Position numbers and translations under genes: made by a program. Below are positions 24,893 through 33,911 of a DNA stretch of 64,000 nt, in pieces; position 1 is the first letter of the stretch; each line of letters begins with the position of its first letter. The notes under the pieces are model-generated. The model saw only the letters and a program-made list of their open reading frames with translations, did not search any database and was not told the DNA's origin. The stretch comes from an uncultured Peptococcaceae bacterium (GTDB taxonomy: Bacteria > Bacillota > Peptococcia > Peptococcales > Peptococcaceae), in assembly GCA_947254645.1 (NCBI GenBank), contig CAMYDW010000004.1:82376-146375 (forward strand). Direction: 5' to 3'.

Positions 24893-25794
24893 CCTTCGTT
24901 TTTCCAGGTCAAGGAACGCAATGCACTGGCATGGGGCAAGACCTTGTGGCAGATGCTTCTGCGCACGCTGTTTTTCAGATGGCTGATTCAGTACGTCCTG
25001 AAACAAGTGCGCAGTGCTTTACAGGCGATGAAGCGACCTTGGCGATAACCTGCAATACCCAGCCCTGCTTGTTCACTGTGGAATTGGCCCTTGCAGAGGC
25101 CTTGAAGGCACGAGGTTTGGTGGCCGATTGCGTGGCAGGGTTTTCCTTAGGGGAAGTGGTTGCCTTGGCTTATGCAGAGGTCGCACCGATGGCAACGATG
25201 TTTGAGTTGATTTGTCAACGAGGGGCACTCATGCAAGAAGCCTGTGATGCCGAGCCAGCGGGTATGGTGGCAGTTTTGCGCTTGTCGAGTGATGAGGTGG
25301 TCGCCTTGGCAGCGGATTTTTCAGAGGTTTACCCAGTGAATTTTAATTGCCCTGGACAGGTGACTGTGGCAGGCACAAGAGAGGCCCTTGCAGAATTTGC
25401 CAAGGCCGTGAAGGAAAAAGGTGGACGTGCCTTGCCACTCAAGGTCAAAGGTGGCTTTCATTCGCCGTTGATGGCAGAGGCAGGCGCGCGTTTTTATGAC
25501 ATTTTAAAGGATATTGATTTTCAGTTGCCACAGATGGCTGTTTATGCCAATGCCACAGCCATGCCTTATGGCGAGGAAGTGGCACCGCTTTTGGCAAAAC
25601 AGTTGACCATGCCAGTGAAATGGGAGCAAAGCATTCGCCAAATGATGACGGATGGGGTGGATACCTTTATTGAAGTGGGCATGGGGGACACCTTGTCAGG
25701 AATGATAAAGCGTATCCATCCAGAGGCCCGTCTTTATCATGTGGCAACCCTTGAAGCTATTGATACAGTGTGTAAGGAGATTTTGGTATGTTAG
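24880..25794 (+). CDS. fabD: Malonyl-CoA:ACP transacylase
   Basis: Moves malonyl from CoA to ACP. The 304-residue protein opens with FVFPGQGTQCTGMGQDL; the nucleophile is Ser89 in GFSLGE and the catalytic His is in GGFHSPLM near residue 195. The family usually has GHSLGE; here the residue before Ser is Phe, a small departure that may alter but need not abolish activity. The gene overlaps fabK by 13 nt and fabG by 7 nt, so the three are translationally coupled. Confidence 0.94.
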   Translation: MGKIAFVFPGQGTQCTGMGQDLVADASAHAVFQMADSVRPETSAQCFTGDEATLAITCNTQPCLFTVELALAEALKARGLVADCVAGFSLGEVVALAYAEVAPMATMFELICQRGALMQEACDAEPAGMVAVLRLSSDEVVALAADFSEVYPVNFNCPGQVTVAGTREALAEFAKAVKEKGGRALPLKVKGGFHSPLMAEAGARFYDILKDIDFQLPQMAVYANATAMPYGEEVAPLLAKQLTMPVKWEQSIRQMMTDGVDTFIEVGMGDTLSGMIKRIHPEARLYHVATLEAIDTVCKEILVC

Positions 25795-26522
25795 AAGGAA
25801 AAATCGCAGTAGTGACAGGCGGTTCTCGTGGGATTGGTGCGGGCATCGCAAAAAAATTAGCTTCTTTGGGCGCAGACATTGCCGTGGTGTATGCAGGCAA
25901 TGAAGCCAGAGCAAAAGAGGTTTGTCAAGCTTGTGAACAGGCCTATCAGGTGCGTGCACAAGCCTATCAATGTGATGTGGCAGATTTTGACGCTTGCAAA
26001 GGGGTTGTTGGACAAATCAAAAAGGACTTGGGCAACATTCATATTCTTGTGAACAATGCAGGGATTACCAGAGATGGCTTAATGGCCTTGATGAAGGAAG
26101 CAGACTTTGATGCGGTGATGAATACCAACCTCAAAGGCACCTTTAATATGATCAAGCATTGTACTGGTCTTTTTATTCGCAACAAAGGTGGTGCCATCAT
26201 CAATTTGAGCTCCGTGGTTGGCATGGTGGGCAACGCTGGACAGGTCAATTATGCGGCGTCTAAAGCAGGGGTCATTGGTTTAACCAAGTCAGTGGCAAAG
26301 GAATTGGCAGCCAAAGGGGTTTGCTGCAATGCTGTGGCCCCAGGCTTTATTGCCACAGAAATGACTGCTGACCTGCCAAACCAAGAACAATTGGTCAGAG
26401 AACAAATTCCCCTTCAACGTGCGGGGAGTGTCGAGGATATTGCTAATGCAGTGGCATTTTTGGCAACAGCAGATTATATTACTGGCGAAGTGCTCCGTGT
26501 TGACGGCGGCATGGCAATGTAA
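25788..26522 (+). CDS. fabG: 3-oxoacyl-ACP reductase
   Basis: NADPH-dependent reductase of the first reduction in each cycle. The 244-residue short-chain dehydrogenase has the cofactor motif TGGSRGIGAG near residues 10-19, NNAGIT near 87-92, catalytic Ser in NLSSVVGMVGNAG and Tyr/Lys in YAASKAG near 153-159, and the C-terminal TGEVLRVDGGMAM typical of FabG. It overlaps the end of fabD and is followed 12 nt later by fabF. Confidence 0.95.
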   Translation: MLEGKIAVVTGGSRGIGAGIAKKLASLGADIAVVYAGNEARAKEVCQACEQAYQVRAQAYQCDVADFDACKGVVGQIKKDLGNIHILVNNAGITRDGLMALMKEADFDAVMNTNLKGTFNMIKHCTGLFIRNKGGAIINLSSVVGMVGNAGQVNYAASKAGVIGLTKSVAKELAAKGVCCNAVAPGFIATEMTADLPNQEQLVREQIPLQRAGSVEDIANAVAFLATADYITGEVLRVDGGMAM

Positions 26523-26534
26523 TAGGAGGCATTT

Positions 26535-27776
26535 ATGGAACACAAGATACATAGAGTGGTTGTCACTGGCATGAGTGCCATTACCCCAGTGGGGTTAAAT
26601 TTGACCGAAACCTGGGAAGCCTTGATTGCTGGTCGTCACGGCATTGCGCCAATCACTGCTTTTGATACAACAGACTATAAGGCCAAACTCGCCGCTGAAG
26701 TGAAAGGTTTTGAACCACGTGATTATATGAGCAAGGCCGAAATGCTCAAAACAGATCGCTATGCTCAATTTGCCCTTGCAGCAGCCACTCAAGCGGTAGA
26801 GGACAGTGGTGTGATGGGGCAGGTGGTACCAGAGCGCTTTGGTGTCTATTTTGGTTCTGGCATTGGTGGCATGCAGACTTTTTCCACAGAGCACGATAAA
26901 TTACGCAAACGTGGTCCAGCCCGTGTGTCTCCTTACTTTGTACCGATGATGATTGCCAATATGGGCGCTGGGCTGATTGCTATGCGCTTTCAGTGCAAAA
27001 ACAGCGCCTTGCCAGCAGTGACAGCCTGTGCATCAGGCTCCAATGCCATTGGTGAAGCAGTGCGTATGATTCGCCATGGCTATGCCGATGTGATGATTTC
27101 AGGTGGTGCAGAAGCGGCCATCGCTGATTGTGGTGTGGCAGGCTTTAGCAATATGCAGGCCCTCTCTGTATCAGAAAATCCTGAAGAAGCTTCTCTGCCT
27201 TTTGACAAACGTCGTGCAGGCTTTGTCATTGGCGAAGGCGGCGCCGCTCTTATTTTAGAAGCTTATGAGCATGCAGTGGCACGTGGGGCAAAAATCTACG
27301 GAGAAATTTGTGGCTATGGCTCAACCTGCGATGCGTACCACATGACAGCGCCATTGCCAGATGCAGATGGTGGCTACCGTGCCATGAAACAAGCCTTGGA
27401 AGAGGCCAACTATCAAGGACAGGAAGCCATTTATGTGAATGCCCATGGCACTGGCACGCCACTCAATGACAGTGGCGAAACCCTCGCTATCAAAAAAGCC
27501 CTTGGTGAAGAAAAGGCCTACAGCAGTCTTGTCAGCTCTACAAAGTCTATGACAGGGCATATGCTCGGTGCGGCAGGTGCTTTAGAAGCGGTGGTTTGCT
27601 TGCAAGTGTTGAATACAAGTCTAGTGCCACCGACCATTCATCTCCTTGAGCCAGATCCAGCGTGCGATTTGAACTATGTGCCAAACGCGGCAGTATCGGC
27701 AACGGTGGACTTGGCTCTCTCCAACTCTCTAGGCTTTGGTGGGCACAATGCCTGCTTGGCATTTCGAAAGGTGTAA
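26535..27776 (+). CDS. fabF: 3-oxoacyl-ACP synthase II
   Basis: Condensing enzyme that elongates acyl-ACP with malonyl-ACP. In the 413-residue thiolase-fold protein the nucleophile is Cys165 in TACASGSNAIGEA; the two histidines are in VNAHGTGTPLND (about residue 303) and KSMTGHMLGAAGALE (about 340). N-terminal VVVTGMSAITPVG is typical. RBS AGGAGGC. It is the only condensing enzyme in the operon; the initiating enzyme FabH is not encoded here. Confidence 0.96.
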   Translation: MEHKIHRVVVTGMSAITPVGLNLTETWEALIAGRHGIAPITAFDTTDYKAKLAAEVKGFEPRDYMSKAEMLKTDRYAQFALAAATQAVEDSGVMGQVVPERFGVYFGSGIGGMQTFSTEHDKLRKRGPARVSPYFVPMMIANMGAGLIAMRFQCKNSALPAVTACASGSNAIGEAVRMIRHGYADVMISGGAEAAIADCGVAGFSNMQALSVSENPEEASLPFDKRRAGFVIGEGGAALILEAYEHAVARGAKIYGEICGYGSTCDAYHMTAPLPDADGGYRAMKQALEEANYQGQEAIYVNAHGTGTPLNDSGETLAIKKALGEEKAYSSLVSSTKSMTGHMLGAAGALEAVVCLQVLNTSLVPPTIHLLEPDPACDLNYVPNAAVSATVDLALSNSLGFGGHNACLAFRKV

Positions 27777-27779
27777 ACG

Positions 27780-28220
27780 ATGAAAGATGTAGAAATTAGA
27801 CGATACGCGGCCCTCTTACATGAACTCAATTTAACTGCTCTTGAAATTAATGAAAGCAAGCAGATGGTGCGTTTGGAGCGTCAAGCAGAGAGCAGTGCGC
27901 CGAGTGCCAGTGAACGCATCGATAAGAGCGCTCTTATCGATGTAGCAGAAGGACCTGTGCTAAAAGAAGTCAGCAATGAAGATTGTTGTGTGACCTCGCC
28001 GATTGTGGGGGTCTTTTACACTGCGCCAGCAGAAAACGCAGCGCCCTTTGTGGCTGTGGGTGATAGTGTCAAAAAGGGACAGACCTTATGTATCATCGAA
28101 GCAATGAAGCTGATGAATGAGATTGTCGCTGAGCAAGATGGGGTGATTACCGCAGTCTGTGCAGAAAACGGCCAATTGGTGGAATTTGGCAGTCCGTTGT
28201 TTTATATCAAGGAGGCTTAA
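27780..28220 (+). CDS. accB: Biotin carboxyl carrier protein of acetyl-CoA carboxylase
   Basis: Carries CO2 on biotin between AccC and AccAD. The 146-residue protein has a variable, hydrophilic N-terminal part (1-65), then the biotinyl domain with VGVFYTAPAENAAPFV and the attachment Lys110 in IIEAMKLMNEI. The biotin is added by BirA, encoded at about 46-47 kb. It starts 3 nt after fabF and ends 2 nt before fabZ. Confidence 0.94.
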   Translation: MKDVEIRRYAALLHELNLTALEINESKQMVRLERQAESSAPSASERIDKSALIDVAEGPVLKEVSNEDCCVTSPIVGVFYTAPAENAAPFVAVGDSVKKGQTLCIIEAMKLMNEIVAEQDGVITAVCAENGQLVEFGSPLFYIKEA

Positions 28221-28222
28221 GA

Positions 28223-28642
28223 ATGGATAGAGAAGCCATCAAAAATATTTTGCCTCATCGCGAGCCGATGCTTCTTTTGGACCAAGTGGAAAAGGTAGAG
28301 GACATGGCGATAGGGGAATATCAGGTGTGTGGGGATGAGTGGTTTTTGCAAGGTCATTTTCCAGGTCAACCAGTCATGCCAGGGGTCATTCAATGTGAAA
28401 TCCTTGCCCAAACCACCTGCGTGTTGATGCAGGACTTATTAGAAAAAAATCAACTGCCTCTTTACACAGGGCTAGACAAGGTGCGTTTCCGTTCCTCAGT
28501 GGTCCCTGGGGATAGGCTGGTAACCAAATGCAGCCTGACAAGGGCCAAGCATCCTTTCTATTTTGCAAAGGGCAAAGGCTATGTGGGAGAGCGTTTATGT
28601 GTTGAAGCCGAATTTTCCTTTGCGATTGTGGAGAAAAAATAA
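28223..28642 (+). CDS. fabZ: 3-hydroxyacyl-ACP dehydratase
   Basis: Hot-dog-fold dehydratase of the elongation cycle, 139 residues. Catalytic His45 is in GHFPGQPVMPGV and Glu59 in QCEILAQT. PHREPMLLLDQVE at residues 11-23 is the usual opening. The last base of its stop is shared with the accC start (TAATG). No second dehydratase/isomerase (FabA or FabM) is seen in the cluster, so how unsaturated chains are made is not explained here. Confidence 0.95.
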   Translation: MDREAIKNILPHREPMLLLDQVEKVEDMAIGEYQVCGDEWFLQGHFPGQPVMPGVIQCEILAQTTCVLMQDLLEKNQLPLYTGLDKVRFRSSVVPGDRLVTKCSLTRAKHPFYFAKGKGYVGERLCVEAEFSFAIVEKK

Positions 28643-29964
28643 TGTTTGCTAAAATTTTAATTGCCAACCGTGGTGAAATTGCTGTTAGAATCATTCGTGC
28701 CTGCAAGGAAATGGGCATTATGTCTGTGGCCATCTATTCGATGGCCGATGCCGATGCGCTGCATGTGGCACTGGCAGATGAAAGTGTTTGCATTGGCCCT
28801 GCAGCAGCCTCAGAAAGCTATCTCGATGAAAATCGGGTGATGAGTGCCGCTCTTGCAACAGGGGTCACGGCTATTCACCCAGGCTATGGGTTTTTATCTG
28901 AAAATGCCCACTTTGCGAGCCTGTGTCAAAAGCATGGCATTGCTTTTATTGGCCCATCAGCAGAGACAATGATGGCGTTAAGCGACAAAGCAGTCATCAA
29001 GGCACGCATGGAGGCGGCAGGCTTGCCAGTCATCAAAGGCAGTCCAGTGCTTGAGGATGTGGCAATGGCCCTTGATGAAGCGGCACGCATTGGCTATCCT
29101 GTCATGCTCAAGGCGCGCTCAGGGGGCGGCGGACGTGGTATTCGCAAGGTGGAAAATGCGGCCCAGCTCCAACAGCTCTTTCCCCTTGCTGTCGCAGAAA
29201 GCAAGGCATCCTTTAATGATGAGGCCCTTTATTTAGAAAAATGTGTGTATCCAGCACGTCATGTTGAAATGCAAATTCTTGCAGATGAAAAAGGCAATGT
29301 GCTGTGTCTTGGAGAGCGTGATTGCTCAATCCAACGCCGCCATCAAAAATTGATAGAGGAAACCCCTTCTCCAGCGGTGCATCATGACCAGCGTCAAGGG
29401 CTGACCCAAAAAGTGCGTCAAGCTGTTGCGAAGATAGGCTATGTTGGGGCAGGGACCTTGGAATTTTTGATGGATGCGCAGGGGCAATTCTGGTTTATGG
29501 AAATGAATTTGCGTTTGCAAGTGGAGCATGGCATCACTGAAATGATGACAGGCGTGGACATTGTGAAGTGGCAGATTCGTGTGGCGGCAGGGATTCCTTT
29601 GTCAATTCCCCAAGAAGCCATCGTGCTGGATGGGGTGTGTGTAGAGTGTCGCATCAATGCCCTCACCACAGGCACTGTGCAGCTGGTGCATATTCCAGGT
29701 GGGCCATTTGTCCGTTTTGATACGGCCTTGGTGCAGGGTTTGACCATCAGCCCCTTTTATGATTCCTTGGTCGGCAAGCTCATGGTCTATGCCGCTTCCA
29801 GAGAGGAGGCCATGCGCAAGCTAAAGGCGGCGCTGTGCGAATTGGTCATCGAGGGCATCGAAACAAATGTGGAGGAGCAGCTTGCCATTGTTGGCGAGTC
29901 GGCCTTTATCAACGGAAACTATGATTTACGATTCATGGAAGGAAGAGCATCATGGCATTGTTAA
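28642..29964 (+). CDS. accC: Biotin carboxylase subunit of acetyl-CoA carboxylase
   Basis: ATP-grasp enzyme carboxylating biotin on AccB with bicarbonate. The 440-residue protein starts with KILIANRGEIAVRIIRACKEMG, has HPGYGFLSENAHFA near 75, the glycine-rich ATP loop KARSGGGGRGIRKV near 156-169, EMQILADEKGNV, and the catalytic FMEMNLRLQVEHGITE near 289-304. Slightly shorter at the C-terminus than many AccC (about 450). It overlaps fabZ by one base and accD by 13, so it is tightly coupled. Confidence 0.95.
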   Translation: MFAKILIANRGEIAVRIIRACKEMGIMSVAIYSMADADALHVALADESVCIGPAAASESYLDENRVMSAALATGVTAIHPGYGFLSENAHFASLCQKHGIAFIGPSAETMMALSDKAVIKARMEAAGLPVIKGSPVLEDVAMALDEAARIGYPVMLKARSGGGGRGIRKVENAAQLQQLFPLAVAESKASFNDEALYLEKCVYPARHVEMQILADEKGNVLCLGERDCSIQRRHQKLIEETPSPAVHHDQRQGLTQKVRQAVAKIGYVGAGTLEFLMDAQGQFWFMEMNLRLQVEHGITEMMTGVDIVKWQIRVAAGIPLSIPQEAIVLDGVCVECRINALTTGTVQLVHIPGGPFVRFDTALVQGLTISPFYDSLVGKLMVYAASREEAMRKLKAALCELVIEGIETNVEEQLAIVGESAFINGNYDLRFMEGRASWHC

Positions 29965-30830
29965 AATTTATTCGCCGTCCACACAATGAGTTAGAGCGAG
30001 ATGGACGTAGCGTTGTACAGGTGCATAAGGATGACAATGAGCCAGAGAAAACCTGTCCAAATTGCCGAAAATCTGTGCCAGTGAGCCAGTTGTGGGCGAA
30101 TCTCAATACCTGTAGCTGTGGCCATCATTTTCGCTTGTCGGCACGTCAACGCTTGCGCCTGCTGATTGATAAAGATAGCTTTGAAGAACATTTTAAAAAT
30201 TTGACAGCAGATGATGTCCTGACCTTTCCAGGCTATCAGCAAAAGCTACAAACAGTGCGCACCGCCACCAATGAGGAGGAAGCAGTTATTTGTGGCACTG
30301 CCACCATTGGTGGTGCGCCTTGCTGCCTTTTTGTGATGGACCCTTATTTTATGATGGGGAGCATGGGGGTGGCTGTTGGCGAAAAAATCGTGCGTCTTTT
30401 TGAAATGGCCACTGAACAAAAAATGCCAGTGGTGGGCTATACCGTATCAGGTGGCGCACGCATGCAAGAGGGCTTGTTTTCGCTGATGCAAATGGCAAAA
30501 ACCAGTGCGGCAGTGGCTCGTCATAGCGAGGCAGGGTTGTTTTATCTGCCAGTGATTACCAGCCCAACCATGGGTGGGGTCACTGCCAGCTTCGCCATGG
30601 AGGGGGATATTATTCTCGCTGAACCAGGGGCCATGGTGGGTTTTGCAGGGGCAAGGGTCATTGAACAAACCACCCGCAAATCCTTGCCGAAGGATTTCCA
30701 AGGTGCCGAAGCGATGTTGGCCCATGGCTTTATTGACGCCATTGTGCCTCGTCAAAAACAAAAGCAAGTAATCAGTCATTTATTGCGACTGCATGGGGAA
30801 AGGAGTTTCGATGACTCAAACAGCCTATGA
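29952..30830 (+). CDS. accD: Acetyl-CoA carboxylase carboxyltransferase, beta subunit
   Basis: With AccA it transfers CO2 from biotin to acetyl-CoA. The 292-residue protein has the N-terminal zinc ribbon Cys35-x2-Cys38 ... Cys54-x-Cys56 (CPNCRK and CSCGHHF) and the crotonase-fold core with MGSMGVAVGEKIVRLFE and SGGARMQEGLFSLMQMAKTSAA. TSPTMGGVTASFAM near 199-212 is the CoA/biotin-site region. The gene overlaps accC by 13 nt and accA by 20 nt. Confidence 0.95.
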   Translation: MALLKFIRRPHNELERDGRSVVQVHKDDNEPEKTCPNCRKSVPVSQLWANLNTCSCGHHFRLSARQRLRLLIDKDSFEEHFKNLTADDVLTFPGYQQKLQTVRTATNEEEAVICGTATIGGAPCCLFVMDPYFMMGSMGVAVGEKIVRLFEMATEQKMPVVGYTVSGGARMQEGLFSLMQMAKTSAAVARHSEAGLFYLPVITSPTMGGVTASFAMEGDIILAEPGAMVGFAGARVIEQTTRKSLPKDFQGAEAMLAHGFIDAIVPRQKQKQVISHLLRLHGERSFDDSNSL

Positions 30831-31617
30831 ACGTGTGAAAATTGCACGGGACAACAAACGACCAACAAGCATTGATTATATCAAGCACCTTTTTGCCGAC
30901 TTCTTTGAATGCCATGGCGACCGTTGCTTTGCCGATGATGCTGCCATTATTGGTGGGGTAGCAACCCTTGGTGGCATGCCTGTGACCGTGATTGGCATCG
31001 AAAAAGGCCATACTGCAAAAGAGCGTGCGGCCCGTTCCTTTGGCGCCCCACATCCAGAGGGCTACCGCAAGGCACTGCGATTGATGAAGCAGGCGGAGAA
31101 ATTTCATCGCCCAGTCATTTGTCTGGTGGATACCTCTGGGGCTTATTGTGGTATCGGTGCTGAAGAGCGTGGCCAAGGCCAAGCCATCGCCGAAAATCTT
31201 TTGGCCATGTCGACCTTAAAGGTACCTATTATTTCTATTTTAATCGGTGAAGGAGGAAGTGGTGGTGCCCTCGCTCTTGGCGTGGCAGACCGTGTATGGA
31301 TGCTGGAAAATGCCATTTATTCAGTGATTTCCCCAGAGGGCTGTGCAAGCATTCTTTGGAAGGATGCCAGCAAGGCCAAGGTGGCAGCAGCTTGTTTGAA
31401 GCTCACTGCGCAAGATGCCTACAGTTATGGGTTTATTGAGGACATTATTTCAGAAAAGCAGCTTGGCAAAGAGTCCTTTTACCACGAATTACAAGAAAAA
31501 ATGAAAGCAGAAATGGCCCTTCTTTTGAAGGACACACAGCTATTAGAGAAGCGTTATCAACGTTTTCGTGCTTTTGGTGATAAAGCATTGCAAGAGAATC
31601 GGAGGAACAATGCATGA
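30811..31617 (+). CDS. accA: Acetyl-CoA carboxylase carboxyltransferase, alpha subunit
   Basis: Partner of AccD, 268 residues from the ATG 7 nt behind AAAGGAG; an earlier in-frame ATG lies before that site. Family marks are AYERVKIARDNKRPTSIDYI at the start, DRCFADDAAIIGGVATLGG near 40, PEGYRKALRLM, FVDTPGAY-like LVDTSGAYCGIGAEERGQGQAIA near 108-130 and ISILIGEGGSGGALAL. It is shorter than E. coli AccA (319) because the N-terminal extension is missing, as in other Gram-positive forms. The stop overlaps the next start (ATGA). Confidence 0.95.
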   Translation: MTQTAYERVKIARDNKRPTSIDYIKHLFADFFECHGDRCFADDAAIIGGVATLGGMPVTVIGIEKGHTAKERAARSFGAPHPEGYRKALRLMKQAEKFHRPVICLVDTSGAYCGIGAEERGQGQAIAENLLAMSTLKVPIISILIGEGGSGGALALGVADRVWMLENAIYSVISPEGCASILWKDASKAKVAAACLKLTAQDAYSYGFIEDIISEKQLGKESFYHELQEKMKAEMALLLKDTQLLEKRYQRFRAFGDKALQENRRNNA

Positions 31618-33251
31618 ATATGGGTGCCCAGTTTTTTAAAGAAATTGTCGATACAGAAGGCAAACTCCTGTCTATAGAAGAGAACTACCCAGATCATTTC
31701 AACTTTGCTTATGATGTCCTCGATGTCATGGCAAAAAAAAATCCCACCCAACGTGCATTGGTGTGGTGTAATACAGAAGGTGATGAAAAAATCATTTCCT
31801 TTGCCGAATTGTCCCAGTGGAGCAATCAAGCAGCAACGGTTTTTCTTGATGCAGGCATCGGCAAGGGAGACCATGTGATTGTGGCTTTAAAGCGTCACTA
31901 TGAATACTGGATTGTGGCGATGGCACTGCACAAGATTGGCGCCGTGATGGTGCCAGTCACCCATATGCTGACCACCGAGGATTGGCTTTATCGCATACAT
32001 GCTACCAAGGTCAGCGGAATTATTTGCACCCCTTTTAATCAGGTGCCAATCCATGTGGCCGAGGCCATTGCCGAAGCGACAATCGAGTGCCCTTTATGGA
32101 CAGTGCAAGCAAGGGTTGATGGCTTTAGAAATTTTAGTGAGGAGATGATGAGTGCACCCCCACTGTCACAACGGATAGAGAACTTGGCAACAGATGCCAT
32201 GGTGCTGTATTTTACCTCAGGGACCACAGGGCAGCCCAAAGGGGTAATTCACGATTTTACCTACCCTTTGGCGCATTATGTGACTGCCAAATACTGGCAG
32301 CAAGTCCAAGAGGGTGGCTTACATTTTACAGTGGCAGAAACAGGTTGGGCGAAGGCCTCTTGGGGTAAGATGTATGGTCAATGGCTGGCAGGCAGTGCCG
32401 TGATGGTGTATGATTTCGACAATTTTGAGCCAAAACAACTGGCCAATATCATCAACCACTATCAGGTCACCAGCTTTTGTGCGCCACCAACCATTTATCG
32501 CTATCTCACACGCAAAGGCACCCCCGACATACCAAGTGTTCGCACTGTCGTGACGGCAGGGGAGTACCTTAGCCCAGAGGTTTTTGAACGCTTCGAAGCA
32601 CGCACTGGCCTTTCTCTACAAGCAGGCTACGGACAAACAGAAACCGCTTTGCTCATTGCCAATTATAAAGGCATGAAGAATCTCGAAGGAAGCTTGGGGC
32701 AACCCTCTGCCATGTATGACATCGCCTTACACGATGACGCTGGCCGACCTGTGGCTCAAGGCGATATTGGCGAAGTGGTGATTATTCCACGAGAAAAAGA
32801 CCGTCACCCTTTAGGGGTGTTCGCAGGCTATTTGGACAACCAAGCCCTATATGATCACGTCTGGCGAGGCGGGGTATTCCATACAGGCGATGCCGCGTGG
32901 CAAGACGCAGAGGGTTATTACTGGTTTCATGGACGCTTTGATGATATAATCAAGAGTGGTGGATATCGAATTGGTCCCTCTGAAATTGAACACGTTTTAG
33001 AAAAGCACCCAGCAGTCTTAGAATGCTGCGTCATTGGCGTGCCTGATGCTTTGCGTGGGCAAGCCATCAAGGCCTTCATCGTGCTCAATCAAGGCTATGA
33101 GGAAAGCCCAGCCTTAGAAAAGCACATCAAAGAAGCATGCAATAGTCAATTGGCTGAATACAAATGGCTGCGTCAAATCGCCTTTGTAGAGGCCTTGCCA
33201 AAAACCATCAGTGGAAAAATTCGAACCTCTACCCTAAAGAATCAACAGTAA
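31614..33251 (+). CDS. AMP-forming acyl-CoA synthetase (medium-chain type)
   Basis: A 545-residue adenylate-forming enzyme making acyl-CoA from a carboxylic acid, ATP and CoA. P-loop motif YFTSGTTGQPKGVIHD near residues 199-214, GYGQTETALLIANY near 340, YWFHGRFDDIIKSGGYRIGPSEIEHVL near 435 and the catalytic Lys region PKTISGKIRTSTL at the end. The overall pattern is that of MACS-type (medium-chain) ligases. It is coupled to accA by ATGA overlap, so it is the eleventh gene of the fatty-acid operon, an unusual position for a fatty-acid-activating enzyme. Chain-length preference is not readable. Confidence 0.88.
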   Translation: MNMGAQFFKEIVDTEGKLLSIEENYPDHFNFAYDVLDVMAKKNPTQRALVWCNTEGDEKIISFAELSQWSNQAATVFLDAGIGKGDHVIVALKRHYEYWIVAMALHKIGAVMVPVTHMLTTEDWLYRIHATKVSGIICTPFNQVPIHVAEAIAEATIECPLWTVQARVDGFRNFSEEMMSAPPLSQRIENLATDAMVLYFTSGTTGQPKGVIHDFTYPLAHYVTAKYWQQVQEGGLHFTVAETGWAKASWGKMYGQWLAGSAVMVYDFDNFEPKQLANIINHYQVTSFCAPPTIYRYLTRKGTPDIPSVRTVVTAGEYLSPEVFERFEARTGLSLQAGYGQTETALLIANYKGMKNLEGSLGQPSAMYDIALHDDAGRPVAQGDIGEVVIIPREKDRHPLGVFAGYLDNQALYDHVWRGGVFHTGDAAWQDAEGYYWFHGRFDDIIKSGGYRIGPSEIEHVLEKHPAVLECCVIGVPDALRGQAIKAFIVLNQGYEESPALEKHIKEACNSQLAEYKWLRQIAFVEALPKTISGKIRTSTLKNQQ

Positions 33252-33284
33252 ACCCTTTAAATTTAGTGATAGAGAGGACAAAGC

Positions 33285-33872
33285 ATGGCAGAACGTCAAA
33301 GTAAATCTCGTCAAAATAGTAGACGGCAAGACTTGCTTGAAGCAGGTATCAAAGAAATCAACGAAAATGGCGTGGCACATTTTTCGATACGTCGTGTCGC
33401 AAATGCCTGCGGCGTTTCTTGTGCTGCCCCAGCACGACATTTTGGTGATCGCAAGGGCTTCCTAGAAGCAATCATTGAATATGTGAATCAAACATGGCGT
33501 GACCAGCAGCTAGAAATTTTGAGCCAGTGCCAAGGAGATACCAGAGAAAAAATATTGAGAATCAGTGTGGCCTATGCGCAATTTCTCATTGAACGCCCTC
33601 ATTTTCGTTCTATCCTCATGCTAAAGGATAAAGATTTTGACAACGTGTATCATCGTATTTCAGGAGAGCTCAGCAGCATCACCCAAGTGCTCGCTAAGCA
33701 ATATTTAGAAGAAACCAATATGCCTCCAGAGGTCTTTAAACGCAAGCTCTATGTGGTGCGCTCCTTGATTTTCGGCGCCTCTCTGCTTGTGGACAACGGA
33801 GAGATTGAATACGATGAACAATTCTTATCAATGGTACGTGACAGCATTGATCGAGAATTTGATTTACCATAA
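33285..33872 (+). CDS. TetR/AcrR-family transcriptional regulator
   Basis: A 195-residue regulator with an N-terminal TetR-type DNA-binding domain: RQDLLEAGIKEINENGVAHFSIRRVANACGV and recognition helix SCAAPARHFGDRKGFLEAII at about residues 15-70. The C-terminal ligand domain is not recognisable. It lies 33 nt after the acyl-CoA synthetase and before the operon terminator, so it is very probably the last gene of the fab operon. By analogy with TetR-type FadR proteins an acyl-CoA made by its neighbour could be the ligand and the acpP-promoter palindrome the operator; this is inference. RBS AGAGAGGAC precedes the ATG. Confidence 0.86.
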   Translation: MAERQSKSRQNSRRQDLLEAGIKEINENGVAHFSIRRVANACGVSCAAPARHFGDRKGFLEAIIEYVNQTWRDQQLEILSQCQGDTREKILRISVAYAQFLIERPHFRSILMLKDKDFDNVYHRISGELSSITQVLAKQYLEETNMPPEVFKRKLYVVRSLIFGASLLVDNGEIEYDEQFLSMVRDSIDREFDLP

Positions 33873-33910
33873 AAAAAGACGACTTTCATTATCGAAAGTC
33901 GTCTTTTTTT
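33872..33910 (+). terminator. Terminator of fatty-acid operon
   Basis: A-run, perfect stem GACGACTTTC / GAAAGTCGTC, loop ATTATC, seven Ts. The complementary A-run would also let it end transcription of the tRNA-Leu on the minus strand. Confidence 0.92.
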
Positions 33911-33911
33911 A

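Noticed and set aside
24880..26522. Frameshifts between fabK, fabD and fabG suggested by overlaps
   Set aside because: The overlaps (13 and 7 nt) have proper ribosome sites and intact ends on both proteins, so they are ordinary translational coupling.
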